A stretch of 64,000 nucleotides of DNA from Mycobacterium pinniadriaticum (GTDB taxonomy: Bacteria > Actinomycetota > Actinomycetes > Mycobacteriales > Mycobacteriaceae), in NCBI RefSeq assembly GCF_026242045.1, contig NZ_JAPJDO010000030.1, positions 1 through 64,000 on the forward strand. The letters run 5' to 3'. Under the pieces are notes generated by a model. That model saw only the letters and a list, made by a program, of their open reading frames with translations, searched no databases and was not told the DNA's origin. The number at the start of each line of letters is the position of its first letter. Position 1 is the first letter of the stretch. Of the stretch, positions 1 through 8,528 are shown in pieces. The position numbers and the translations under genes are program-made.

Positions 1-2154
1 TCATGCTGGACATCGAATGCGTCGAGCGAGCAGGGCGGTAGGTCAACGGCACCTCGGGTGCATCGGCAATCCATCCAAGATCACCGACCTAACGATGGTG
101 CACCAGTGAGCGTGCGCGGCCTGATGGACAACTTCGGCGAGCTGATCACTCAGATCCTGCCCTGCACGTTGATGAGCCCGGACTCGGTGGCGCGGTTCTT
201 CCCGGCACAGCTGGACATCTTCGACATAGTGGTGTTCGACGAGGCATCGCAGATCCGAGTTGCGGACGCCATCGGTGCGATGGGACGCGCAAAATCTGTT
301 GTAGTAGTCGGGGATAGCAAACAGATGCCACCGACTAGCTTCGCTGAGACCAGCGTAGCGCTGGACGATGATGCCGCTGAGGGTAACCCCGAAGTGGTCG
401 CGGACGAGGAGTCGATTCTCAGCGAATGCGTGCAGTCGCTGGTGCCACAGCAGTGGCTCTCCTGGCACTACCGCAGCCAGGACGAGGCATTGATCGCGTT
501 CAGCAACATCCACTACTACAACGGCCGGCTGGCCTCGTTCCCGGCCCCGCTGACACCGGCGTCAGGGCACGGCATTTCCCTGGTCCGAGTCGACGGGCAG
601 TTCGAGCGTTCCGGCAAGGGAAAAACACTGCGCACCAATCGGGTCGAGGCTGACCGCATCCTGAGTGACATCAGGCGTCGCTTCGACGAGTCACCCGATA
701 AGGCCCCGTCGATCGGTGTCATCACCTTCAACGCGCAACAGCGTGACCTGATCGAGAACCTGCTCCGCGACACCGGTGACGAACGGCTACTCCAGGCGCT
801 CGATCATCCGGACGGACTCTTTGTGAAGAACCTGGAGAACGTCCAGGGCGACGAACGCGACACCATCCTGTTCTCTGTGGCGTTCAGCAAGAACGACAAG
901 GGATTTGTGCCGCTGAATTTCGGCCCGTTGTCTCGGCCCGGCGGTGAGCGTCGGCTCAACGTTGCGATCACCCGAGCGCGATGCGAGGTGGTCCTCTACG
1001 CGAGTTTCGACCCGGGAGATCTGCGGGCAGAGGAGACGACTCAGGTCGGCACCAAACACCTGCGTGCCTACCTGGAGATGGCCCAGCGGGGTGTCGAGAT
1101 GATCACCCAGGGCGGTTTGCGCAATGCCGTGATCGACCGGCACCGCGATGATATTGCCGACGCGTTGCGCCGTGAGGATCTAGTCGTCCGATCGGATGTC
1201 GGACTGTCTGACTTCCGCGTCGATTTGGTGGTGTCCGATCCGGACGAACCCGACAAGCCATTGGTGGCGATCTTGCTCGACGGCACCGAATGGTACGGCC
1301 GCCGAACGGTGGCTGACCGTGACGGTCTGCCGGTCGACGTGCTGTCGAACCTGTTGCATTGGCCCGGCGTGGAGCGGATCTGGTTGCCAGAGTGGCTTAG
1401 TCAGCGCGAGGGCACGGTGGCCCGTATCCATGATGCGGTAGCGGCGGCCAAGCAACGGCAGCTGAATGCACCTGTACCTCCGGTTGAGCCTGTGGCGATC
1501 TCCCCGACACCCGAGCCGGTGACGTTCTCAGATTTCAAGTCAGCGCCTTCTGCCGTGCCGGCGACCGCGCCGGTGAGCCGGCGGCGCCACGCTGAACTTG
1601 CGGACTACACACCGTGGATGCCAGTGGCTATCGGTGAAGTCAGTGTGCTGGACGAAATCCACACCAGCTATAACCGGTCGCACGTGGTCAAGATCGTCGA
1701 GTCGATAATCGATGTCGAAGGGCCGGTGCACAAAGACCGGTTGGCGAGGTTAGTAGGTGGTGCGTTCGGGCTCTCGCGTGTCAGCGAAGATCGAAAGCGT
1801 GCCATCCAGCGTGTGGTACCGCAGGAGTTCACTCGCGCTGACGATGCCGACTTCTACTGGCCCAGAGGGATTCAACCCCAGGCTTGGCGAACCGTCCGGA
1901 CCCCTGGAGTGGGGGAGAGTCGTTCCATCGACGAGGTGAGCCTTGTCGAGATTGGCAACGCGATGGTGATCGTGGCCGAGCAGTCAGGAGGTGCTACGAG
2001 GGATGACCTCAAACGCCAAGCGATGGCGTTGTTCGGAGTCAAGCGGATGGGCGCGGGTGTGACCGCACGCCTCGACGCGGCAGTGGAACGTGCTGTAGCC
2101 GTGGGGAAGCTGCGATTATTGCCGTCTGGCGTCTTGGCGACGGGGGCAGCATGA
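1..2154 (+). CDS. DUF4011/DUF3320-type SF1 helicase with Vsr-like nuclease domain (5' end outside window)
   Basis: The frame is open to base 1, so the N-terminal part (expected DUF4011 and Walker A of helicase domain 1) lies outside; the first in-window start codon (GTG, 58) is unlikely to be the real start. Numbering from 58, the Walker B/motif II DEASQ is at 61-65, followed by GDSKQMPP at 85-92 (motif III). The second helicase domain has VQGDERD near 262 and NVAITRAR near 300 (motifs V-VI). A Vsr/MTES_1575-like nuclease domain follows at about 375-445 (FRVDLVV, LLDGTEWYG, an RDG stretch), and a DUF3320-type domain ends the protein. Large proteins of this architecture have been reported among candidate phage-defence genes. 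Here the ATGA junction at 2151 couples it to a HIRAN protein. Role in DNA restriction is inferred; the helicase and nuclease folds are clear. Confidence 0.88.
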   Translation, partial: SCWTSNASSEQGGRSTAPRVHRQSIQDHRPNDGAPVSVRGLMDNFGELITQILPCTLMSPDSVARFFPAQLDIFDIVVFDEASQIRVADAIGAMGRAKSVVVVGDSKQMPPTSFAETSVALDDDAAEGNPEVVADEESILSECVQSLVPQQWLSWHYRSQDEALIAFSNIHYYNGRLASFPAPLTPASGHGISLVRVDGQFERSGKGKTLRTNRVEADRILSDIRRRFDESPDKAPSIGVITFNAQQRDLIENLLRDTGDERLLQALDHPDGLFVKNLENVQGDERDTILFSVAFSKNDKGFVPLNFGPLSRPGGERRLNVAITRARCEVVLYASFDPGDLRAEETTQVGTKHLRAYLEMAQRGVEMITQGGLRNAVIDRHRDDIADALRREDLVVRSDVGLSDFRVDLVVSDPDEPDKPLVAILLDGTEWYGRRTVADRDGLPVDVLSNLLHWPGVERIWLPEWLSQREGTVARIHDAVAAAKQRQLNAPVPPVEPVAISPTPEPVTFSDFKSAPSAVPATAPVSRRRHAELADYTPWMPVAIGEVSVLDEIHTSYNRSHVVKIVESIIDVEGPVHKDRLARLVGGAFGLSRVSEDRKRAIQRVVPQEFTRADDADFYWPRGIQPQAWRTVRTPGVGESRSIDEVSLVEIGNAMVIVAEQSGGATRDDLKRQAMALFGVKRMGAGVTARLDAAVERAVAVGKLRLLPSGVLATGAA

Positions 2155-3242
2155 GTGTCGCATCGCAGCAGTATTTGCTATGGAATGAGCAGCGTGGCGA
2201 CTGGTGTAACTACGACATCGTCGGTGAGAAGTCCTACGGTGCAACGATTCAGAGTTTGCTTCCGAAGGACTGGTCACGCGACGGATTCGAGTTCCGGCGA
2301 AGCTTCGAGCTAATTCCTGAGACCGACAACACGCACGATTCTTGGGCGATCTCAGTACGCGCCGATGGCCGTACCGTGGGCTATCTGTCACGGGAAGATT
2401 GTCGGGCGTGGGCGGACGCCATTCGTCGGGTAGTGGCCTCTGGTTACGTTCCCGTCGTGCCGGGCCGCGTGTACGCTTTCGATGCTCTCCGCTGGGAGGA
2501 TTGGGATGGCAGACACGATCCGCCGAAAGAGTTCGCGGCGAAGGTGCAACTGAAGCTCGGCGATCCGCAGTCGTCGCTACCCCTCAATGACCCACCATCG
2601 TCGCCGTACACGATCATTCCCCGTTCGACGATCGTACAGGTCACCAAGGAGGACGAACACTCGGACGCGCTGCTGAAGTACGTGCCGGACTGCGGATACG
2701 GGATGCTGTTTGTGACACTCCACGAATTCGTCGCGGCCGGTTCCACCTCCACGAAGTCGGTGGTGGAGGTCCGAATCGATGATGAACGGATCGGCCAGTT
2801 GACGCCGCAGATGAGTCAACGCTTTCTACCGATGATTCGGCACCTCGAGTCGAGAGGTTTGGTGACGGCCTGCTGGGGCGATATCAAGGGGTCGGCGGTC
2901 GCAGCAGAAGTGCGCATCGACGGGATCAAGGCGAATGAAGCAGATGCCGCTGTGCTCGATGGACCTCCTGTGACCCTGCCAAAATTGATTGCGGCGGAAG
3001 TCGACCCGTCGCGTTACGTGCTTTCCGGTGAGGTCGATCGTGTGGTGCAGCAGCCTGCACAGCACGGATACGAGTCCTATGATGGAGCTCGGCACGCGCC
3101 AGGTGAGGGTGAAGCGGCGCAATCGCCGTTAGCGCCGCCGTTGCCGCCGGCATCGTGGTATGACGACCCGGGGAACCCCCAGATGTTCCGCTATTGGGAC
3201 GGTACTCGATGGACTGAGCACGTTGCGCCGAAAGTCAGATAA
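2151..3242 (+). CDS. HIRAN-like and DUF2510 domain protein, partner of the helicase-nuclease
   Basis: A 363-residue protein whose ATG overlaps the helicase stop (ATGA), so the two are translated together. Residues about 20-105 resemble a HIRAN domain (VGEKSYG, then PETDNTHDSWAISVR and VGYLSRE), a fold that binds single-stranded or branched DNA ends. A second, weaker HIRAN-like stretch is near 175-260 (VEVRIDDERIGQL). The C terminus (about 333-360: WYDDPGNPQMFRYWDGTRWT) is a DUF2510 motif, usual in actinobacterial proteins. A natural reading is that it presents damaged or foreign DNA ends to the neighbouring helicase-nuclease. That role is inferred from context; the domain calls are by motif reading only. 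Confidence 0.8.
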   Translation: MSVASQQYLLWNEQRGDWCNYDIVGEKSYGATIQSLLPKDWSRDGFEFRRSFELIPETDNTHDSWAISVRADGRTVGYLSREDCRAWADAIRRVVASGYVPVVPGRVYAFDALRWEDWDGRHDPPKEFAAKVQLKLGDPQSSLPLNDPPSSPYTIIPRSTIVQVTKEDEHSDALLKYVPDCGYGMLFVTLHEFVAAGSTSTKSVVEVRIDDERIGQLTPQMSQRFLPMIRHLESRGLVTACWGDIKGSAVAAEVRIDGIKANEADAAVLDGPPVTLPKLIAAEVDPSRYVLSGEVDRVVQQPAQHGYESYDGARHAPGEGEAAQSPLAPPLPPASWYDDPGNPQMFRYWDGTRWTEHVAPKVR

Positions 3243-3383
3243 TCATCAGTTCCCGCTGGCCGAACGATCACGTGTCGTTGGTCCAGATCTCGGCCAGCAG
3301 TGTGGCGTTGGGCAGCAAAGACAGGGCTGAAGCGCCGGTAGCCCATGCGCTCAGGCCAGGGGTGTCGATGAGGTCGAGTCCCA

Positions 3384-3448
3384 TGAATTACTCGGGCGAC
3401 TGTCGGCTCGACGTAGCACAACACCACCTGCAGGCGTGCCGTTTTCAT
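3384..3448 (-). pseudogene. Possible remnant of a pRiA4b ORF-3-like gene
   Basis: Between the HIRAN gene and the toxin gene, the minus strand starting at ATG 3448 reads MKTARLQVVLCYVEPTVARV, which resembles the N terminus of the plasmid pRiA4b ORF-3 family. After about 21 codons the similarity stops and the frame becomes composition-poor. A separate 38-codon frame (3268-3384, minus) reads smoothly but has no recognised family. I treat this as decayed DNA rather than a gene; it may mark turnover next to the defence pair. Confidence 0.25.
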
Positions 3449-3497
3449 CGGTGTAGTTCCGCGTCGACGGATGTCGTTGCGGCGCAGCACTTTGGCA

Positions 3498-3893
3498 TCA
3501 CACCGCTACCACGCGGACCAGATTCCCAAGACCCGCGAAGTCGTCCGCGTTGCGGCTGTAGAGGTCCAGACCATGGGCGTAAGCTGTCGCGGCGATCAGC
3601 AGATCCGCGAATCGGCCGCGGGGTTTACGGCCTTCGCTGATGACGGCCGCGACCACCAGACCGTAGCTGCGAGCTGCTTTGCCGTCAAACGGAATTGGCT
3701 CGAGCAGCGATTCGACTTCCTGCAGCCGCGACTGGCGTTTGGCGGCCTCTACAGGCGTACTCGCCAGGAGTGGGCCGGCCGCCAGCTCGGCGGCGGTGAT
3801 GGCGGAAATTGCCATCTCGTTCGGTAGCTTGTCGGCGACTGCCGGATCGTGCCAGTCGATCACCACCGATGTGTCCAGCAGCCCGGCCGCCAT
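3498..3893 (-). CDS. PIN-domain toxin, VapC family
   Basis: 131 residues, the usual VapC size. PIN-fold acidic residues are visible: Asp7 in LLDTSVV, Glu36 in ITAAELAAG, Asp97 in ADLLIAATA and Asp117/118 near NADDF; these bind Mg2+ in VapC ribonucleases, which cleave tRNA or other RNA. Its ATG directly abuts the stop codon of the antitoxin gene at 3894, the normal antitoxin-toxin order with translational coupling. All catalytic positions are present, so the toxin is probably functional. The RNA target cannot be read from sequence. Confidence 0.93.
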   Translation of the reverse strand: MAAGLLDTSVVIDWHDPAVADKLPNEMAISAITAAELAAGPLLASTPVEAAKRQSRLQEVESLLEPIPFDGKAARSYGLVVAAVISEGRKPRGRFADLLIAATAYAHGLDLYSRNADDFAGLGNLVRVVAV

Positions 3894-4142
3894 CTACACG
3901 CTCTGATCGATCGCGGAGTCGAGGTCTCGACGAAACTGGTCAGGGTCGATCCGGACACCCACGCCGGCGATGCGTGCCAAGTCGTCGCGGCTGATGAACG
4001 TCCTGCGGACGGACTGAATAGGGCGAAGTTCCGCGACCGGCTCCCCGTGGCGGGTGACGATGAACGTCTCACCCGCGGCCACCGCGTCCATGAGCTTCGC
4101 GTTCTCGTTGCGCAGTTCGCGTTGCGCGATTGTTCTGGCCAT
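3894..4142 (-). CDS. Phd/YefM-type antitoxin of the VapC toxin
   Basis: 82 residues. The N-terminal half (MARTIAQRELRNENAKLMD, then ETFIVTRHGEPVAELRPI) is the Phd/YefM DNA-binding and dimerisation fold; the C-terminal part (FRRDLDSAIDQSV) is the expected flexible toxin-neutralising tail. The stop codon touches the toxin start, so the pair is one operon. Such antitoxins repress their own promoter, often with the toxin as co-repressor; an inverted repeat just upstream at 4152-4180 fits that. Confidence 0.9.
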   Translation of the reverse strand: MARTIAQRELRNENAKLMDAVAAGETFIVTRHGEPVAELRPIQSVRRTFISRDDLARIAGVGVRIDPDQFRRDLDSAIDQSV

Positions 4143-4151
4143 ACGTGCCAG

Positions 4152-4180
4152 TGTAGCGAGATATGCTACGACGTGCTACA
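4152..4180. promoter_or_regulatory. Candidate operator of the toxin-antitoxin operon
   Basis: Ten bases upstream of the antitoxin ATG lies an inverted repeat, TGTAGC (4152-4157) and GCTACA (4175-4180), with an extra internal GCTAC at 4165-4169 that also pairs with the left arm. Repeated short palindromic half-sites before a Phd-type antitoxin are the usual autorepression site. Inferred from position and symmetry. Confidence 0.45.
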
Positions 4181-4323
4181 GCTCTTACATTGCGAAACCA
4201 AAAGCGGCGCCTTTCTCGTCCACCACCCGTCGCCGCGATTTGGCGCTCAGCCCCATCGTGTCGATGACTCGGCGAAACAGACTAGTTACGCTGGCCGCGG
4301 CAACCAACGCGAAAGGCCACCCC

Positions 4324-4749
4324 ATGCGACTGTTCATCACCGGAGTCGACGCCGACGGCAAGTCCTGCATCGTCAGCGCCGACGAGGTTGAAATCAACTC
4401 GGTCGCACCCGGATTCGCCATAGGCCTGCCGTACTCCACGACCCAGAGCCCGCCACCCGCGCGCCCGCAGGGCAACGCCGACCTCATCGATCAGTTCCTC
4501 GAGCCCGGCCACGTCCGCTGGATGGTCGTCGAGCAAGGCCCGAACACCGAAACCCCGTTCCACCACACCGACACCCTCGACTTGGAGACCGTGATCAGCG
4601 GCAGCGTCGACCTCATCCTCGACGACGGTGCCCACCACCTGGAAGCGGGCGACATGGTCGTGATGACCGGCGTCGACCATGCCTGGAAAGCCGGCCCCGA
4701 CGGCTACCGGATGACCGCCGTCCTCATCGGAACCCCGCCGCCCGTGTAG
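4324..4749 (+). CDS. Cupin-fold protein
   Basis: 141 residues from ATG 4324, chosen because AAAGG lies just upstream and the protein then begins at the fold; in-frame codons further upstream (ATG 4264) add non-family sequence. The stretch ETPFHHTDTLDLETVISGSVDLIL then DDGAHHLEAGDMVVM is a cupin barrel with motif 1 (HH..., E) and motif 2 (GD...H at GVDHAWK). The His/Glu pattern suggests metal binding. Cupins of this short single-domain type act as isomerases, dioxygenases or sensors; the substrate is not visible. It stands alone between the divergent toxin-antitoxin operon and a secreted-protein gene. Confidence 0.82.
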   Translation: MRLFITGVDADGKSCIVSADEVEINSVAPGFAIGLPYSTTQSPPPARPQGNADLIDQFLEPGHVRWMVVEQGPNTETPFHHTDTLDLETVISGSVDLILDDGAHHLEAGDMVVMTGVDHAWKAGPDGYRMTAVLIGTPPPV

Positions 4750-4795
4750 CAGCAATCCCTGGACACTCCACGTCCACAGAAGAAACAATCAACCC

Positions 4796-5377
4796 ATGCG
4801 CAGGGGGCTCAGCGTCGTGGCGGCACTAGTAACGGCCACAATCGCGGCAACACCGACAGCACACGCGGACAACCCAACACCGTCACTGCCGACCTTCACC
4901 CCGCACCCCTCTGACTGGCAGCCGGACACCACCGTCTACCCCTACAACCTGTGGCAGATCCGGGTCACCCCCGAGCAAGTGGCCGCCATGCGCGACTCCT
5001 GCCAGTGGTTCAACGCCCAATACGACCAATTGATGAGCCAGGTCTTCGGCTTCCAACACTTCCTCGACGCACATCACGATGTGTGGCAAGCCCCCGGCGT
5101 CCAACAAGCCGCCGACACCATCGAAGCCAACCTCGACCAGTCCGCCGCGTTTCTCGACCCGAAAGCCCACACCCTCTACATCACCAATTACCCCGACCAG
5201 AGCGAGTATTCGCCGGTTTACAACGGGGATTCGATGTACCACCTCTGGTATCAGCTCACCCAGATCATCGACAACATGAAACAGCAGCTGCCGTCCGGCC
5301 AACTCAACGCCCACATCGCCACCGCCAACGTGTACGGCACCACGATCCGCGACTCAGGGGTGTGCGCAAACGCCTAA
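4796..5377 (+). CDS. Secreted protein of unknown function
   Basis: 193 residues with a clear Sec signal peptide: MRRG, a hydrophobic core, then PTAHA cut before Asp25. The mature part contains two cysteines (in DSCQWF and at the end, GVCANA), which could form a disulphide, and many aromatic residues, but no catalytic motif I recognise. The gene begins 46 bases after the cupin gene and converges on the next gene with a 4-base stop-stop overlap. Likely a small exported mycobacterial protein; function unknown. Confidence 0.8.
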   Translation: MRRGLSVVAALVTATIAATPTAHADNPTPSLPTFTPHPSDWQPDTTVYPYNLWQIRVTPEQVAAMRDSCQWFNAQYDQLMSQVFGFQHFLDAHHDVWQAPGVQQAADTIEANLDQSAAFLDPKAHTLYITNYPDQSEYSPVYNGDSMYHLWYQLTQIIDNMKQQLPSGQLNAHIATANVYGTTIRDSGVCANA

Positions 5378-5856
5378 GCGGCAGTGAACCGGATCGCCGC
5401 CAGCTTGTTCACCTCGACCGCCTGACGGAACTCCGCCAGCGTCGGCATCCGGTCATCGCGGAACTTCAACCCCATCATCCGCTGCGCCCGCTTCACCCCG
5501 TACCCCGAAGCACACCGCAGGAACAGCTCGGCGACCGCCGCGGGGTCCTCGATCAGCTCACCCCGCATCGCCCGAGTAGACCCGTCGTAGAGCACCGAAG
5601 CGGAACCCCCGCCGCGGAAGTTCAGCTTCCACGCCGCACCTATCAGCGCGTACAGATCGCCGTCGAGCCAGTGTGCGGTGACCGGGATGGAGAACTGCCT
5701 CCCCGACTTTCGCCCGGTGAAGGTCAGCACCATGAACTGCTTGCCCAGCCCCCCGGCCAGGGGAGTCCCGAGCACCATCCGCATCAGCGGGTTGACCGCT
5801 CGCATGACCACCCCCGGCGGGGGCGCCGGCGTGACCGCCGCATTCTGTTCTGCCAC
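5374..5856 (-). CDS. Deazaflavin-dependent nitroreductase family protein
   Basis: Read from GTG 5856 it has 160 residues, the family norm; a longer in-frame version from 5931 adds an unusual Cys/Arg-rich lead. The core (FMVLTFTGRKSGRQFSIPVT, then DGDLYALIG, WKLNFRGGGSASV) matches the DUF385/FDOR split-barrel family, in which the GRKSG segment contacts coenzyme F420 phosphate. Members reduce nitro compounds or quinones with F420H2, or are of unknown substrate. C-terminal AEFRQAVEVNKLAAIRF is typical. Substrate unknown. Confidence 0.85.
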   Translation of the reverse strand: MAEQNAAVTPAPPPGVVMRAVNPLMRMVLGTPLAGGLGKQFMVLTFTGRKSGRQFSIPVTAHWLDGDLYALIGAAWKLNFRGGGSASVLYDGSTRAMRGELIEDPAAVAELFLRCASGYGVKRAQRMMGLKFRDDRMPTLAEFRQAVEVNKLAAIRFTAA

Positions 5857-5956
5857 GGACCAACCGTACGACCGCGACCGGCATAACACCAGGTCATCAT
5901 CCATCCAGCCGACTACAAGGTTGCGGCCCAAGACACCCTCCGGCTTTCATGGGGTG

Positions 5957-6766
5957 ATGGATCGTCGCCACATGCTCATGACGGCAGGGCTGGGCCTGCT
6001 GGCCGCCGCCACCAAACTCCCGCAGGCCACCGCCGCACCCCCATCACCAGCACCGCAAGCCCCCGCCCCGGAGAAATACCTGTTCCACGACGAGTTCGAC
6101 GGCCCCGCCGGCTCGGCCCCCGACCCGTCGAAGTGGACCGTCGCCCTGGCCCGCGAGTCGATGGAGGACCCCACCTTCTGGGAGCTGCCCGAAAACGTCG
6201 GCCAGTACCGCGACGACCGCCGCAACGTCTACCTCGACGGCAACTCCAACCTGGTCTTCCACGCCGCCAAGGACGGCCCCACCTACTACAGCGGCAAGAT
6301 CTTCGGAAAGTGGAACGGCGGCATCGGTCACACCTGGGAATCCCGGATGAAGCTCGACTGCCTGACCCCGGGCTGCTGGCCGGCCTGGTACCTGTCCAAC
6401 GAGAGCCCCGTCAACGGCGGCGAGGTCGACGTCATGGAGTGGTACGGCAACGGCAAATGGGCCCCCGGCACCGCCGTGCACGCCAAGCTCAACGGCGGCG
6501 AGCACGTCAGCCAGACCATCTCCGTCGACAGCGCCTGGCACACCTGGCGCGTGGTCTGGGACGACGCCGGCATGCGGTTCTCCAAGGACGGTGCCGCGCC
6601 GTATTTCACCGTGCCGGCCGGTTCGCTGCCGGACTGGCAGTTCAATGATCCTGGCTACCAGATGTTTCCGGTGTTCGACCTCGCCGTCGCGGGTTCCGGC
6701 GGCGGTGACCCCAGCGGCGGGAAGTATCCGGCGAACATGCTCATCGACTACATCCGCGTCTGGTAA
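5957..6766 (+). CDS. Secreted glycoside hydrolase family 16 enzyme
   Basis: 269 residues from ATG 5957. The leader (MDRRHMLMTAGLGLL...PQATAA) has paired arginines and a hydrophobic core, so export is clear, possibly by Tat. The GH16 signature EVDVME gives nucleophile Glu156, helper Asp158 and acid/base Glu161; preceding WPAWYLS and following DSAWHTW, and the C-terminal MLIDYIRVW, are standard GH16 strands. GH16 enzymes hydrolyse or transglycosylate beta-1,3/1,4-glucans. The catalytic triad is intact. The physiological glucan is not evident. Confidence 0.9.
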   Translation: MDRRHMLMTAGLGLLAAATKLPQATAAPPSPAPQAPAPEKYLFHDEFDGPAGSAPDPSKWTVALARESMEDPTFWELPENVGQYRDDRRNVYLDGNSNLVFHAAKDGPTYYSGKIFGKWNGGIGHTWESRMKLDCLTPGCWPAWYLSNESPVNGGEVDVMEWYGNGKWAPGTAVHAKLNGGEHVSQTISVDSAWHTWRVVWDDAGMRFSKDGAAPYFTVPAGSLPDWQFNDPGYQMFPVFDLAVAGSGGGDPSGGKYPANMLIDYIRVW

Positions 6767-6789
6767 CCAGCGCCGAACCTCGCGACCCG

Positions 6790-8385
6790 CTAGGGCGCAA
6801 TCAGCTGCCCGGCGTCCGAAGCTGCCTGCAGCAGTTGGGGAATGGTCAGCTCGCCGTAACCCGTCTCCACGGGACCCATCGGCAACCCCAGCCACGGCAC
6901 CACCGTGGGATCCGGGTCGACGTCGAGGTTGTACGCCTGCATGCCCGGCAGATGATGCTCGAAGAAGTTACCCAGCGTGTCGATCATGAAGATCAGATCG
7001 CCGATCGGGCCGTAGCCATACAGCGCCGACGCATTGAACAGCGGCGCAACCGCATTCGGGTCTCCGATCATCACGATCGCGCCGTAGTGCGGCTTGCTTC
7101 CGCCGGCGGGCACATAGCTCGGCATGAACGGCTGCAGACCCGGGAGATCGGTAGCGAAGTACGCCGCCGGGTCACCGTAGGTCTCGATGTTGACGAACCC
7201 GGAGTCGGCTCCGTTGCCCGCGACGATGGTGTTGAGACCGGGACTCTCGAAGCCGATGCCGTCCAAACCCATCTGCTGCGCAACGTATTCGGCCTCCCAG
7301 CCGCCCAGTGAGTGGCCGGTGACGAAGATGTCCGACGTGCTGTAACCCTGCAGGGCAGCGTCGGCCTGTACCCGTTGTGCGAAGGCCAGCGCGTCGTCGA
7401 ACGCCTGCGGAGTGCTGTGGGTATAGAGGATCTGCAGGTCGGTGATGATCTGCGAGATGGCGATCAGCGGGTTGAACAACAGGTTCGTCCCGCCGGTGGT
7501 GCCCTGATAGGCGATGATGATCTGATTCTGCGGGGTCACCCACACCTGCGCTCGCTCGCCCGACAGGATGTTGGTGGACGTGACCGGTACCCCGTTGACG
7601 GTGAACGGCCGTAACCCGCCCGGGACACCGCCCAGCACGTATTCCGCCGCGGCGGCGTTCAGGAATTGGGCGACGGTCGGCGTCAGTCCGGTCGTCGGGC
7701 CGGTGTAGGTCATGGTGGGCGGAACCGGTTGCGTGGTCGGGGGCGCGTCCAGCCCCACCGCATGCTCGATCCTCCGGAACACCGCGAAAATCAGGTCGTC
7801 GAACGGCGCGAAGTCGAGCGGGCTTTGCGGGCCGCCGACCGCGGCGGTCATGTCGAGCGACTGCAGCACGGTGTTGACGATGTGGCCGGGCAGTGCGATC
7901 AGCTTGGCGATCGGGGACAGCGGTGCCGGGGGAGCCGGGGTCGTCGGCGAGGTGACCGTCGGTACCGCGAGCGCAGTGCTCGTCGTGGTCTTCCTCGCCG
8001 TGGTCGCCACGGCACGGGTGGACTTGGCCGACGCTTCCGTACCCGGTGTGGGGGCGATCGGAATGGTGACCACGGACGCACTCGCTGGCCTCGTCGAGTT
8101 GCGCTGCGACGGAGTCGAATCCGGTCGGATCGTCGAGCGGCGTGCCGTCGCCAGGCCGCTGCCACGATGAATGCTGCGGCCGTCGGCCGCCTTCCTGGGG
8201 CCGCTCGCCTGCGACTGGCTCGACGACGTCGACGACGACCCAGTGTGGCCGGTATCGGCCCAGGCCGCGGCTTGTCCGCCGAGGGTCCCGATGCCCAACC
8301 CGATGCCCACCGCGAGGGTGGCCAGGCCGCAACGCGACGCTGTCCGCTTCCGTTGGCTGGCGCGGCGCTGCGTTTGTACCGTCAT
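6790..8385 (-). CDS. Secreted alpha/beta-hydrolase (lipase/esterase-like) with long Ser/Thr-rich linker
   Basis: 531 residues. Residues 1-44 form a positively charged signal peptide ending near AWADTG. About 45-155 is a low-complexity Ser/Thr/Pro linker. From about 225 a class-3-lipase-like hydrolase domain follows: IIIAYQGTT (oxyanion strand) and GHSLGG at 357-362 with nucleophile Ser359; later Asp and His (ETYGDPAAYF, HHLPGM) could complete the triad. The layout resembles mycobacterial PE-PPE/lipase proteins but lacks PE or PPE motifs. Probably extracellular or envelope-linked lipolytic enzyme; substrate unknown. Confidence 0.85.
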   Translation of the reverse strand: MTVQTQRRASQRKRTASRCGLATLAVGIGLGIGTLGGQAAAWADTGHTGSSSTSSSQSQASGPRKAADGRSIHRGSGLATARRSTIRPDSTPSQRNSTRPASASVVTIPIAPTPGTEASAKSTRAVATTARKTTTSTALAVPTVTSPTTPAPPAPLSPIAKLIALPGHIVNTVLQSLDMTAAVGGPQSPLDFAPFDDLIFAVFRRIEHAVGLDAPPTTQPVPPTMTYTGPTTGLTPTVAQFLNAAAAEYVLGGVPGGLRPFTVNGVPVTSTNILSGERAQVWVTPQNQIIIAYQGTTGGTNLLFNPLIAISQIITDLQILYTHSTPQAFDDALAFAQRVQADAALQGYSTSDIFVTGHSLGGWEAEYVAQQMGLDGIGFESPGLNTIVAGNGADSGFVNIETYGDPAAYFATDLPGLQPFMPSYVPAGGSKPHYGAIVMIGDPNAVAPLFNASALYGYGPIGDLIFMIDTLGNFFEHHLPGMQAYNLDVDPDPTVVPWLGLPMGPVETGYGELTIPQLLQAASDAGQLIAP

Positions 8386-8528
8386 CTATCCCCATATTCC
8401 GTTACGTGTCTCTACGTTCCTGACGACGATATGACAACGCGCGATGTCGGTCTCGGTTTTCGCTGCCGAACGTGCGGGTCGTCGTTGACGGATCGGCCTT
8501 CCGCCACCGATACCTTCCACGCTCGGCG

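Noticed and set aside
3268..3384. 38-codon minus-strand frame before the toxin gene
   Set aside because: Reads smoothly but has no start signal, family or coupling; likely chance within decayed DNA.
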